Of a stretch of DNA of 64,000 nucleotides, positions 15,115 through 23,160 are shown one piece after another; position 1 is the first letter of the stretch, and each line of letters starts with the position of its first letter. The notes beneath the pieces are model-generated. The model did no database searches. It was not told where the DNA came from and saw nothing but the letters and a program-made list of their open reading frames with translations. Source of the stretch: JAITWN01 sp964437335 (GTDB lineage Bacteria; Pseudomonadota; Gammaproteobacteria; SZUA-140); the NCBI GenBank assembly GCA_964437335.1, contig CAYTGL010000004.1:1-64000 (forward strand). Direction: 5' to 3'. The translations under genes were made by a program, and so were the position numbers.

Positions 15115-15465
15115 ATGGGCAATTCCTACCAACGAATCTACGCAATCGTCAGGCAGATCCCCGCGGGGCGCGTCGCGACGTACGGACAAATCGCCCGGCT
15201 TGCGGGGCTTGCCGGCCAGGCGCGGCAGGTCGGCTATGCGCTCAGCGCCCTTGCGGACGGACAGGATGTGCCGTGGCACCGGGTCATCAACGCCAAGGGA
15301 GAGATCAGCAGGCGCTCCGAGCCGTTTTTCGAGGGCCTGCAGCAGGATTTGCTGGAGCGGGAAGGGGTCGTTTTCGGTGAGAACAAGCGGATTTCCCTGC
15401 CCCGCTATCAGTGGAAGGGCCCTCAGGGACCAGCCTTTGATTACCCGGCCACCGGGCCGATATAG
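15115..15465 (+). CDS. Alkyltransferase-like protein (ATL)
   Basis: Protein of 116 residues matching the DNA-binding domain of O6-alkylguanine-DNA alkyltransferases: GRVATYGQIARLAG (helix-turn-helix), ARQVGYALSAL (arginine finger region) and the active-site loop. In that loop the reactive cysteine of PCHR is replaced by tryptophan (Trp54 in VPWHRVINAKGEIS), which defines ATL proteins. They bind O6-alkylguanine without repairing it and hand the lesion to nucleotide excision repair. The N-terminal domain of Ada/Ogt enzymes is absent. The gene sits between ubiD and the patatin gene, apparently with its own or a readthrough promoter. Confidence 0.9.
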   Translation: MGNSYQRIYAIVRQIPAGRVATYGQIARLAGLAGQARQVGYALSALADGQDVPWHRVINAKGEISRRSEPFFEGLQQDLLEREGVVFGENKRISLPRYQWKGPQGPAFDYPATGPI

Positions 15466-15489
15466 AGGCATGGAGCCGGGGGAAATCCG

Positions 15490-16653
15490 ATGATCTGGCG
15501 CTTCAAGAGCACACCGAGTCCGAAGATCGGCCTGGTCCTGCCGGGTGGCGGCGCGCGCGCGGCGTACCAGGTCGGCGTGCTGCGCGCGCTGGCGCGGCTG
15601 CTGCCGAAGGACGCGCCGACCCCGTTCAAGATCATCACCGGCACCTCGGCCGGCTCGATCAACGCGACCGCGCTCGCGATTCATGCCGATCATTTCCGCC
15701 GCGGCGTCATGCGCATCAGCCGGGTGTGGAAGAACTTCCGGGTCAACCAGGTGTTCCGCGCCGACGCGCTCGGCATCACCAAAAACGGCGCCCACTGGAT
15801 GCTCGCGATGATGGTCGGCGGACTCGGCAAGTACAACCCTCATTCCCTGCTCGACCGCACGCCGCTCTACCCGCTGCTCGAGCGTTCGCTGCCCATTGAA
15901 AAGATCCAGCAGGCGATCGATGCCGGGCATCTGCACGCGCTCGGCATCACGACGTCGAACTACCGCACCGGTTTTTCGGTGACCTTCTATCAGGGCCACG
16001 AATCGATCGAGTCCTGGGGTCGCGAGCGCCGGGTCGGCCGCCCCGCGGAGATCACGATCGATCACCTGATGGCCTCATCGGCGATCCCGGTGATCTTCTC
16101 GTCGATCAAACTCGGCAATGAATACTACGGTGACGGCTCGATTCGCCAGATCGCACCGCTGAGTCCGGCGCTGCACCTGGGAGCCGAGCGCCTGCTCGTC
16201 GTCGGCATCCGCAAGAAGATCAACTACGAGCAGCCGCCGGAAGGCGATGTGAGTTACCCGAGCCTGGCCCAGGTCTCGGGGCATATCCTCAGCAGCATCT
16301 TCCTCGACAGTCTCGACACCGACCTCGAACGGCTCGAGCGCATCAACAAGACCATCAGCCTGATCCCGGGCCGGCGCCTGGTCCAGGGCGGCATCGCGCT
16401 GCGCCCGATCGAAGTGCTGACAATCACGCCGAGCCAAAGTATCGACGAGATCGCCGAAGAGCACGCCTACCTGCTGCCGAGATCGCTGCGCTATTTGCTG
16501 AAGGGTGTCGGCGCCGTGCGCGGACACGGCTCGACGTTGCTCAGCTACCTGCTGTTCGAACAGGCCTACACACGGGCGCTGATCTCGCTCGGCTATCACG
16601 ACGCAATGCGACACAAGGACGAGATCCTCCACCTCCTCGATCCCGAACGCTGA
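15490..16653 (+). CDS. Patatin-like phospholipase
   Basis: Protein of 387 residues with a patatin domain at about 14-225: the oxyanion-hole glycine motif LPGGGARAAYQVG at 17-29, the nucleophile motif GTSAG at 51-55 (Ser53) and the catalytic aspartate in YGDGSIRQ (Asp215). The remaining 150 residues match the C-terminal DUF3336-free tail of bacterial RssA-like longer patatins. No signal peptide, so it is likely cytoplasmic or membrane-associated. Predicted lipid acyl hydrolase; the substrate is unknown. Starts 24 bases after the ATL gene with GGGGG upstream. Confidence 0.88.
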   Translation: MIWRFKSTPSPKIGLVLPGGGARAAYQVGVLRALARLLPKDAPTPFKIITGTSAGSINATALAIHADHFRRGVMRISRVWKNFRVNQVFRADALGITKNGAHWMLAMMVGGLGKYNPHSLLDRTPLYPLLERSLPIEKIQQAIDAGHLHALGITTSNYRTGFSVTFYQGHESIESWGRERRVGRPAEITIDHLMASSAIPVIFSSIKLGNEYYGDGSIRQIAPLSPALHLGAERLLVVGIRKKINYEQPPEGDVSYPSLAQVSGHILSSIFLDSLDTDLERLERINKTISLIPGRRLVQGGIALRPIEVLTITPSQSIDEIAEEHAYLLPRSLRYLLKGVGAVRGHGSTLLSYLLFEQAYTRALISLGYHDAMRHKDEILHLLDPER

Positions 16654-16690
16654 AACTGAACGGCTCCGGCTGCCTTCACGGGCTAGGCCT

Positions 16691-16699
16691 TGCTATACT
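16691..16699 (+). promoter_or_regulatory. Extended -10 promoter of the dapF operon
   Basis: TGCTATACT is an extended -10 (TGnTATACT, one base from TATAAT), 54 bases before the dapF start and 38 bases after the patatin stop. No good -35 is seen, as expected for this promoter class. It would start the dapF-DUF484-xerC transcript. Confidence 0.45.
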
Positions 16700-16752
16700 G
16701 CATCCGAATCGCGGGATGCCGGCACCGGCCGCCCCGCTGACCGGAACCAGGC

Positions 16753-17586
16753 ATGCACTTCTCATTCAGCAAGATGCACGGACTCGGCAACGACTTCGTC
16801 GTGATCGACGGCATCCATCAATCCCTCGCGCTGACGCCCGATCAGATTCGCCTGATCTCCGATCGTCATTTCGGCATCGGCTGCGACCAGTTGCTGGTCG
16901 TCGAACCGGCGCAGAACGCGGCCGCCGATTTTTTCTACCGGATCTACAACGCGGACGGCAGCGAAGCGGAGACCTGTGGCAACGGCGCGCGCTGTTTCGT
17001 GCACTTTGTCCGTGACAAGGGCCTGACCGACAAGGATGCGCTCGTGCTCGAGACCCGTGCGGGCCTGCTGCGCACGCGGGTCGAGGACGGCGGGCTCGTG
17101 ACCGTCGAAATGGGCACGCCACGATTCGATCCAGGCGTCGTGCCATTCATCGCCGACGGCCCCGAATCGACCTACCGGCTCGACCTCGACGGCGAATCGG
17201 TCGAGATCGGCGTCGTGTCGGTCGGCAATCCGCATGCGGTCCTGCTGGTCGAGGACGTACTGACGGCGCCGGTCGCCCGCGTCGGCCCGCAGATAGAACG
17301 CCATGCCCGTTTCCCGCAGCGTGCGAATGCCGGCTTTCTCGAGATCATCGATCGCAACAACGTCCGGCTCCGCGTCTTCGAGCGCGGCAGTGGCGAGACG
17401 CTTGCCTGCGGCAGCGGCGCCTGCGCCGCGGTCGCGGTCGGGCGCCAGCGTGGCCTGCTTGATGAACGGGTACTCGTCGAGCTGCCCGGCGGACGCCTGC
17501 TGATACAATGGTCCGGAGCAGAGGGAAAGCCGATACTGATGACCGGGCCCGCCGTCAACGTATTCGAAGGAACCCTGGAACTATGA
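16753..17586 (+). CDS. dapF: Diaminopimelate epimerase
   Basis: Protein of 277 residues converting LL- to meso-diaminopimelate for lysine and peptidoglycan synthesis. Both catalytic cysteines are present in their motifs: Cys75 in ADGSEAETCGNGARCF and Cys219 in GETLACGSGACAA. The N-terminal MHFSFSKMHGLGNDFVVID block is canonical. The stop overlaps the next ATG (ATGA), starting the conserved dapF-DUF484-xerC operon. Confidence 0.96.
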   Translation: MHFSFSKMHGLGNDFVVIDGIHQSLALTPDQIRLISDRHFGIGCDQLLVVEPAQNAAADFFYRIYNADGSEAETCGNGARCFVHFVRDKGLTDKDALVLETRAGLLRTRVEDGGLVTVEMGTPRFDPGVVPFIADGPESTYRLDLDGESVEIGVVSVGNPHAVLLVEDVLTAPVARVGPQIERHARFPQRANAGFLEIIDRNNVRLRVFERGSGETLACGSGACAAVAVGRQRGLLDERVLVELPGGRLLIQWSGAEGKPILMTGPAVNVFEGTLEL

Positions 17587-18326
17587 CGCCACCGAACAAA
17601 ACCGGCCCGGCCGACACCCGCGCGCCCAGCGAAGACGCGATCGAAGACTATCTCAGCAAGCACCCGGAATTCTTCCAGGAGCGCGATGAGCTGCTGACGA
17701 AGATCACGTTGCCGCATGACTCCGGCGCCGCGGTCTCGCTGATCGAACGCCAGGTCGCACTGCTGCGGGAGCAGGCCCGCAACTATCGCCGCCAGTTGCA
17801 GGGCCTGGTCCAGATCGCCCGCACCAACGACGAGCTGATCGCGCGCCTGCAGCAATTGACGCTGCGCCTGCTTGACAGCAAGAACGTCGAAGACATCTTC
17901 GACACGCTCGAATACAGCCTCAGGCAGGACTTCCACGCCGACGCGGCGACACTGGCGCTGTTTGGTGACCTCCCCGAATCCGGCGTCGGACTGCGCGCGC
18001 GCGAATTCCTGCGCGTCGAGATCGTCACTGACGATGGGGCCTGCCGTGGCCTTCGCAAGCTGCTCATCGGCGGCCAGCCGGTCTGCGGCACGCTCGATCG
18101 CGAATACCTGACCATGCTGTTCGGAAGCCGGGCTGGCGATATCGCCTCGACGGCATTGCTGCCCTTGACCGCGGACAGCGCAACGAACGCGGTGCTCGGC
18201 CTGCTCGCGATCGGCAGCGACAGCGATGATCGCTTCAAGCCGGAGATGGGCACGACCTATCTCAAGCACCTCGGCGAACTGATCGGCCGCCGGCTCGGAC
18301 CCTGCCTGGCGCCGCTTTCCGGCTGA
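17583..18326 (+). CDS. DUF484 family protein
   Basis: Protein of 247 residues in the DUF484 family (YigA neighbourhood of E. coli). It starts with an unstructured segment, then AIEDYLSKHPEFFQERDELL, a long amphipathic helix with SLIERQVALLREQARNYRRQL, and a GAF-like domain to the end. Function unknown; always found between dapF and xerC in gammaproteobacteria. The start at 17583 overlaps the dapF stop; its own TGA overlaps the xerC ATG by one base, so the three genes are cotranscribed. Confidence 0.9.
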   Translation: MTPPNKTGPADTRAPSEDAIEDYLSKHPEFFQERDELLTKITLPHDSGAAVSLIERQVALLREQARNYRRQLQGLVQIARTNDELIARLQQLTLRLLDSKNVEDIFDTLEYSLRQDFHADAATLALFGDLPESGVGLRAREFLRVEIVTDDGACRGLRKLLIGGQPVCGTLDREYLTMLFGSRAGDIASTALLPLTADSATNAVLGLLAIGSDSDDRFKPEMGTTYLKHLGELIGRRLGPCLAPLSG

Positions 18327-19228
18327 TGGATTTCGCGGCCGCGATCGGACGCTTCCTCAGCCATCGCCGGGTCGAGCGCCGCCTGTCGCCGCATACCTGC
18401 ACCGCCTATCGCCGCGACCTCGAAAGCCTCACTGCCTGGTGCTCCAGCGAAGGTATCGACGACTGGCGCGCCCTCAATGTCCACCTGATCCGCGCCTATG
18501 TTGCTGCCCAGCACCGCCGCGGCCTTGGCGGCCGCAGCTTGCAGCGCCGCCTGTCCGCGCTGCGAGCGTTCTTCGACTACCTGGTTTCGACTGGCGCGCT
18601 CTCCCACAACCCGACTCATGGCGTCCGCCCGCCGAAATCCCAACGCGCCCTGCCAGCGGCGCTCGATGTCGACCAAACCGCGCAACTGCTGCACAAGCAT
18701 GCCGATGACCTGCTTGCCGTGCGTGACCACGCGATTATGGAGCTGATCTATTCATCAGGACTACGCCTCGCTGAACTGGTCGCCCTCGACGTCCCCGATG
18801 TCGATCTCATCGACGGTATCGTCACCGTCACCGGCAAGGGCAGCAAGACCCGCCGCGTCCCGGTCGGTCGCCATGCCCGCGCCGCAATCCGCGACTGGCT
18901 TGACCAAGGCCGCTCGATACGCTCCCCGACCGAGACCGCGCTGTTCACCGGCCGTCACGGCCGTCGTCTCAGCGCGCGCAGCGTGCAACAACGCATCGAT
19001 CTCCGGGCCCGCCTGCGCGGCATCGATATCCGCGTCCACCCCCACATGTTGCGCCACTCCTTCGCCAGCCATTTGCTCGAATCGAGTGGAGACCTCCGCG
19101 CCGTCCAGGAACTCCTCGGCCACGCCGACATCTCGACGACCCAGGTCTACACCCACCTCGACTTCCAGCACCTCGCCAAGGTCTACGACGCCTCGCACCC
19201 TCGCGCCAGGAGAAAGAAGCACCCGTAA
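18326..19228 (+). CDS. xerC: Tyrosine recombinase XerC
   Basis: Site-specific recombinase of 300 residues that with XerD resolves chromosome dimers at dif. All catalytic residues are visible: Arg147 in SSGLRLAEL, Lys171 in TGKGSKTRR, His240 and Arg243 in HMLRHSFASHLL, His266 in LLGHADISTTQ and nucleophile Tyr275 in VYTHLD. The N-terminal core-binding SAM-like domain spans residues 1-100. Context (dapF-DUF484-xerC) confirms XerC rather than a mobile integrase. The long inverted repeat follows 12 bases after the stop. Confidence 0.95.
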   Translation: MDFAAAIGRFLSHRRVERRLSPHTCTAYRRDLESLTAWCSSEGIDDWRALNVHLIRAYVAAQHRRGLGGRSLQRRLSALRAFFDYLVSTGALSHNPTHGVRPPKSQRALPAALDVDQTAQLLHKHADDLLAVRDHAIMELIYSSGLRLAELVALDVPDVDLIDGIVTVTGKGSKTRRVPVGRHARAAIRDWLDQGRSIRSPTETALFTGRHGRRLSARSVQQRIDLRARLRGIDIRVHPHMLRHSFASHLLESSGDLRAVQELLGHADISTTQVYTHLDFQHLAKVYDASHPRARRKKHP

Positions 19229-19240
19229 TCAAATCCGGCG

Positions 19241-19358
19241 GTACCTCGGGAGGGCGGGTATCCGTTACGGGACACGCCGTGAATACATCCCTGTAGGCTC
19301 GGCCGCCGCATCCCTGCGGCGGACGGTCCCGTAGCGGATACCCGCCCTCCCGAGGTAC
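19241..19358. repeat. Long inverted repeat enclosing a conserved core (copy 1)
   Basis: Arms of 33 bases at 19241-19273 and 19326-19358 are complementary with one mismatch (a G-T wobble); the left arm begins GTACCTCGGGAGGGCGGG. The 52-base loop (19274-19325) includes GTGAATACATCCCTGTAG and a nested hairpin GCCGCA-TCCC-TGCGGC. The same loop, but with entirely different arms, occurs in reverse orientation at 44431-44543. It lies between xerC and hslV and ends about 18 bases before a TACAAT that may be the hslV -10. Confidence 0.85.
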
Positions 19359-19415
19359 ACCACCTGGCAGTTGGTGTACAATGGCAGGTCCATTTCCCCG
19401 GCAAGGAGCCTGATT

Positions 19416-19961
19416 TTGGAGCAGTTCAGGGGCACCACGATCCTCTCGGTCCGCCGCAACGGCCGCGTCGTCATCGGCGGCGACGGCCAGGTATCGATGG
19501 GCAACACCGTCATGAAGGGCAACGCCCGCAAGGTCCGCCGCCTGTACGACGGCCGCGTACTGGCCGGCTTCGCCGGCGGCACCGCCGACGCGTTCACGCT
19601 GTTCGAGCGTTTCGAAGGCAAGCTCGAAAAGCACTCCGGCAACCTCGTCCGCTCGGCCGTCGAACTCGCCAAGGACTGGCGCACCGATCGCATGCTGCGC
19701 CGCCTCGAGGCGCTGCTGCTCGTCGCAGACAGCAGGGATTCCCTGATCATCTCCGGCAACGGTGATGTCATCGAACCCGAACATGACCTGATGGCGATCG
19801 GCTCCGGCGGGCCCTATGCCCAGGCCGCCGCCCGCGCGCTGATGGACAACACCAGCCTCGAGGCTCGCGAGATCGTCGAAAAGGCGCTCGGCATCGCCGC
19901 CGAAATCTGCGTCTACACCAACAGCAACCTGGTCATTGAAGAGCTCACGGAAGGCGCATAG
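19416..19961 (+). CDS. hslV: ATP-dependent protease peptidase subunit HslV
   Basis: Threonine peptidase of 181 residues. I place the start at the TTG at 19416, read as Met, giving EQFRGTTILSVRRNG, the N-terminus typical of this family; AAGGAG is 7 bases upstream. Cleavage before TTILSV exposes the catalytic threonine. GGDGQVSMGNTVMKGNARKVRRL and GGTADAFTLFERFEGKLE are conserved. It forms a double hexamer capped by HslU for regulated proteolysis in the cytoplasm. hslU follows 12 bases later. Confidence 0.95.
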   Translation: MEQFRGTTILSVRRNGRVVIGGDGQVSMGNTVMKGNARKVRRLYDGRVLAGFAGGTADAFTLFERFEGKLEKHSGNLVRSAVELAKDWRTDRMLRRLEALLLVADSRDSLIISGNGDVIEPEHDLMAIGSGGPYAQAAARALMDNTSLEAREIVEKALGIAAEICVYTNSNLVIEELTEGA

Positions 19962-19973
19962 GACGTGACATCG

Positions 19974-21296
19974 ATGTCCGAAATGACTCCGAGAGAAATC
20001 GTCCAGGAGCTCGACAAGCACATCGTCGGGCAGGCAGCGGCCAAACGCGCTGTCGCGATCGCGCTGCGCAACCGCTGGCGACGCCAGCAGACGCCGCCCG
20101 AACTGCGCAACGAGATCACGCCGAAAAACATCCTGATGATCGGCCCGACCGGCGTCGGCAAAACCGAGATCGCGCGCCGTGTCGCGAAGCTCGTCAACGC
20201 GCCGTTCCTCAAGATCGAGGCCAGCAAGTTCACCGAGGTCGGCTATGTCGGCCGCGACGTTGAATCGATCATTCGCGACCTCGCCGACATCTCGCTGAAG
20301 ATGACACGGGAACAGGAGCTCAAGAAGGTCCACCGCCAGGCCGAGGACCTCGCCGAGGATCGCATCCTCGATATCCTGCTGCCGCCCGCGCGCGGTCGCG
20401 AGCCGGGTCCCGATGAAGGTGCAACCCGACAGAAGTTCCGCAAGAAACTGCGCGAGCATGAACTCGATGACAAGGAAATCGAGATCGACCTGAGCCTGAA
20501 CCCGATCGGCGTCGAGATCATGGCCCCGCCCGGCATGGAAGAAATGAGCGGCCAGTTGCAGAGTATGTTCCAGAACCTCGCCGGCCAGCGTACCCGCAAG
20601 CGCAAGCTGCCGATCAAGCAGGCCTTCAAGCTGCTCGTCGACGAGGAAGCCGGCAAACTGATCAACGAGGAGGACATCAAGACCCGCGCGATCGAGAATG
20701 TCGAGCAGAACGGCATCGTGTTCCTCGACGAGATCGACAAGATCACACGGCGTTCCGACAGCCATGGCGGACCGGACGTCTCGCGCGAAGGTGTGCAGCG
20801 TGACCTGCTGCCGCTGGTCGAAGGCTGTACCGTCACCACCAAGTTCGGCATGGTCAAGAGCGACCACGTCCTGTTCATCGCATCGGGCGCATTTCATCTG
20901 AGCAAGCCGTCGGACCTGATCCCGGAACTGCAGGGACGCCTGCCGATCCGCGTCGAGTTGAATGCGCTGACCGTCGGGGATTTCGTCCGCATCCTGACCG
21001 AACCCGATGCGTCCCTGACCGAGCAGTACAAGGCGCTGATGGCAACCGAGAACGTCGGGGTCAGCTTTACAGAGGACGGAATCGCGCGCCTCGCCGAGAT
21101 CGCCTGGCAGGTCAATGAGCGCTCCGAGAACATCGGCGCGCGGCGCCTGCATACGGTCATCGAACGCGTCATGGAGACCCTGTCGTTCGAGGCCTGCGAC
21201 CATCCGGGACAACAGGTCGTCATCGACGCCGAGTATGTGAACCGGCACCTTGGCAAGCTGGTCGAGAACGAAGACCTGACGCGCTATATCCTGTAA
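19974..21296 (+). CDS. hslU: ATP-dependent protease ATPase subunit HslU
   Basis: AAA+ unfoldase of 440 residues. It begins MSEMTPREIVQELDKHIVGQ, identical in layout to E. coli HslU, which fixes the start at the ATG at 19974 rather than the GTG 9 bases earlier. Walker A GPTGVGKT at 57-64, the GYVGRDVESI pore loop, the I-domain at about 110-235, and Walker B IVFLDEIDKI follow. It unfolds substrates and feeds them to HslV. Second gene of hslVU. Confidence 0.96.
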   Translation: MSEMTPREIVQELDKHIVGQAAAKRAVAIALRNRWRRQQTPPELRNEITPKNILMIGPTGVGKTEIARRVAKLVNAPFLKIEASKFTEVGYVGRDVESIIRDLADISLKMTREQELKKVHRQAEDLAEDRILDILLPPARGREPGPDEGATRQKFRKKLREHELDDKEIEIDLSLNPIGVEIMAPPGMEEMSGQLQSMFQNLAGQRTRKRKLPIKQAFKLLVDEEAGKLINEEDIKTRAIENVEQNGIVFLDEIDKITRRSDSHGGPDVSREGVQRDLLPLVEGCTVTTKFGMVKSDHVLFIASGAFHLSKPSDLIPELQGRLPIRVELNALTVGDFVRILTEPDASLTEQYKALMATENVGVSFTEDGIARLAEIAWQVNERSENIGARRLHTVIERVMETLSFEACDHPGQQVVIDAEYVNRHLGKLVENEDLTRYIL

Positions 21297-21303
21297 TCCT
21301 GCG

Positions 21304-21699
21304 ATGAGCGACAAGCCGAGACCGACCGACATCCGCCTGCACCAGAAATCCCGGGTGCTCGAGATCGCCTTCAACGACGGCGCGAGCTTTCGGCTGCCGT
21401 GCGAATTGCTGCGCGTCTATTCGCCGTCGGCCGAGGTCCGCGGCCACGGGCCCGGCCAGGAAGTGCTGCAGCTCGGCAAGGAAGGCGTCAACATCCGCGC
21501 GATCGAGCCGGTCGGCAGTTATGCGGTCAAACTGGTGTTCGACGACGGCCATGACACCGGATTGTATTCATGGGAACTGCTGTACAAGCTCGGCGCGCAA
21601 CAGCATGAACTCTGGGCGCACTATCTCGAACGTCTGCAGCAGGCCGGCCACGAGCGCAAACCCGTCGCCGAAACCACCGGAGCCGCCACCCGCCGATGA
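21304..21699 (+). CDS. DUF971 domain protein
   Basis: Protein of 131 residues with a DUF971 domain (also called the gamma-butyrobetaine hydroxylase-like N-terminal domain) at about 8-95: LHQKSRVLEIAF, FRLPCELLRVYSPSAEVRGHG and VKLVFDDGHDTGLYSWELLY. The role is unknown; the fold is linked to iron-sulfur protein maturation in some fusions. It starts 7 bases after hslU and its stop overlaps the ubiE ATG, so it belongs to the same transcript. The hslVU-DUF971 order is the same as in Pseudomonas. Confidence 0.9.
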   Translation: MSDKPRPTDIRLHQKSRVLEIAFNDGASFRLPCELLRVYSPSAEVRGHGPGQEVLQLGKEGVNIRAIEPVGSYAVKLVFDDGHDTGLYSWELLYKLGAQQHELWAHYLERLQQAGHERKPVAETTGAATRR

Positions 21700-22457
21700 C
21701 CATGCCGCCTCCGAAACCCGGCTCGACGCACTTCGGCTTCGAAGAAGTCGCCGTCGATGAGAAGGCGCAGCGCATCAAGGGCGTTTTTGATTCGGTCGCG
21801 CACCGCTATGACCTGATGAACGACCTGATGTCGTTCGGCGTCCACCGGATCTGGAAACGCATCGCGACCGAGTTCGCGGCGGTGCGTCCCGGCGACCGGG
21901 TGCTCGATCTGGCGGCGGGCACCGGTGATCTGACCGAACGATTCTCGCGCCGTGTCGGCGGCTCGGGCCTCGTCGTCTCGTCCGATATCAATGAATCGAT
22001 GCTCGGCCTCGGCCGCGACCGCGCACTCGATCGCGGCATCGCCGGCAATGTCATTCACGTGCTGGCCGATGCGGAACGCCTGCCGTTCGCCGACAACAGC
22101 TTCTCCTGCATCACTATCGCGTTCGGCCTGCGCAATGTCACCCACAAGGACAGCGCGCTCGCATCGATCTTCCGCGTTCTCAAACCCGGCGGCAAGCTGC
22201 TGGTACTGGAGTTCTCGCGGCCGACGCTCGCTCCGGTCGAAAAGTTCTACGAAGCCTTCTCGTTCAGGCTGCTGCCGCTGATGGGCAGGCTCGTCGTCAA
22301 TGACGAAAAGAGCTATCGCTATCTCGCCGAGTCGATTCGCATGCATCCGGATCAGGATACGCTGCGCGCAATGATGGAACAGGCCGGCTTCGAGCGCTGC
22401 GATTACCTCAACCTGTCCGCCGGCATCGTCGCGCTGCATTACGGGTATAAAACCTGA
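21696..22457 (+). CDS. ubiE: Ubiquinone/menaquinone C-methyltransferase UbiE
   Basis: SAM-dependent methyltransferase of 253 residues. THFGFEEVAVDEKAQRIKGVFDSVAHRYDLMNDLMSFG opens the protein (UbiE signature), motif I is VLDLAAGTGDLT, and the second signature AFGLRNVTHKDSALASIFRVLKPGG is intact. It methylates the benzoquinone ring in ubiquinone synthesis. Its ATG overlaps the DUF971 stop in an ATGA junction. ubiJ and ubiB follow, forming the usual ubiE-ubiJ-ubiB cluster. Confidence 0.95.
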   Translation: MTMPPPKPGSTHFGFEEVAVDEKAQRIKGVFDSVAHRYDLMNDLMSFGVHRIWKRIATEFAAVRPGDRVLDLAAGTGDLTERFSRRVGGSGLVVSSDINESMLGLGRDRALDRGIAGNVIHVLADAERLPFADNSFSCITIAFGLRNVTHKDSALASIFRVLKPGGKLLVLEFSRPTLAPVEKFYEAFSFRLLPLMGRLVVNDEKSYRYLAESIRMHPDQDTLRAMMEQAGFERCDYLNLSAGIVALHYGYKT

Positions 22458-22480
22458 AGCGTCGTCCCGGAGACTTGCCC

Positions 22481-23140
22481 GTGAGCATCGACAAGACCTT
22501 GAAGCAATCGGCACTGGGCGGCCTTGAACGCACGGTCAATCACGTACTGCGCATGGATCCCGATGCCGACCGACGGCTCGCGCCGCTCGCCGGAAAGCTG
22601 ATCGAGCTGCATGTCCGGGGACTCGATCTTCGCTTCTACCTCGCGCCTGGCGTTGACGGGATACGCCTGCTTACCGCAACCACGCGCGCGCCGGACACGA
22701 CGATCTCCGGCACGCCGCTCGGCCTGCTGCGCAACTCGCTGAGCCGCGACCCGCGCAAGGAGATGTTCGCCGGTGTCGCCGAAATCAGTGGCGACACCGA
22801 AACCGGCAGATTGCTGAAGGCCCTGCTCGACGGCCTCGATATCGATTGGGAGGAACAGTTCTCGCACCTGGTCGGTGACGTCGCCGCACACCAGGCCGGC
22901 AATGTCGCGCGGGGGCTTGGCCGCTGGTCCTCGGAAAACCTCGATAGCCTCGAGCGGAATCTGGGCGATTGGCTACACGAGGAAAGCCGGTTGCTGCCGC
23001 CCCGTCCGGAGGTCGAGCAGTTCCTCGCATCCGTCGATACTCTGCGCGCCGATACCGACCGCCTCGAGCAGCGCGTTGTCCGAATTGCGCAGCTACTGAA
23101 GCGCGGTGTAACAGGCTCCGGCAACGGATCAAAGTCCTGA
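22481..23140 (+). CDS. ubiJ: Ubiquinone biosynthesis accessory factor UbiJ
   Basis: SCP2-domain lipid-binding protein of 219 residues that helps hold ubiquinone intermediates for the Ubi enzyme complex. The SCP2 domain covers about 10-115 (LHVRGLDLRFYLAP, TISGTPLGLLRN); the C-terminal part is helical with a coiled-coil ending in LEQRVVRIAQLLKRG. I chose the GTG at 22481, with GGAGA 7 bases upstream; an in-frame TTG at 22475 is too close to that site. Position between ubiE and ubiB supports the name. Confidence 0.9.
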   Translation: MSIDKTLKQSALGGLERTVNHVLRMDPDADRRLAPLAGKLIELHVRGLDLRFYLAPGVDGIRLLTATTRAPDTTISGTPLGLLRNSLSRDPRKEMFAGVAEISGDTETGRLLKALLDGLDIDWEEQFSHLVGDVAAHQAGNVARGLGRWSSENLDSLERNLGDWLHEESRLLPPRPEVEQFLASVDTLRADTDRLEQRVVRIAQLLKRGVTGSGNGSKS

Positions 23141-23160
23141 CGACGCGGGAGAACTGACCG

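Noticed and set aside
18969..21374. Very long open frame on the minus strand opposite xerC-hslVU
   Set aside because: It lies antisense to three well-conserved genes. GC-rich codon use leaves the opposite strand open by chance, and its translation has the Ala/Asp/Arg-heavy composition of such shadows with no domain.
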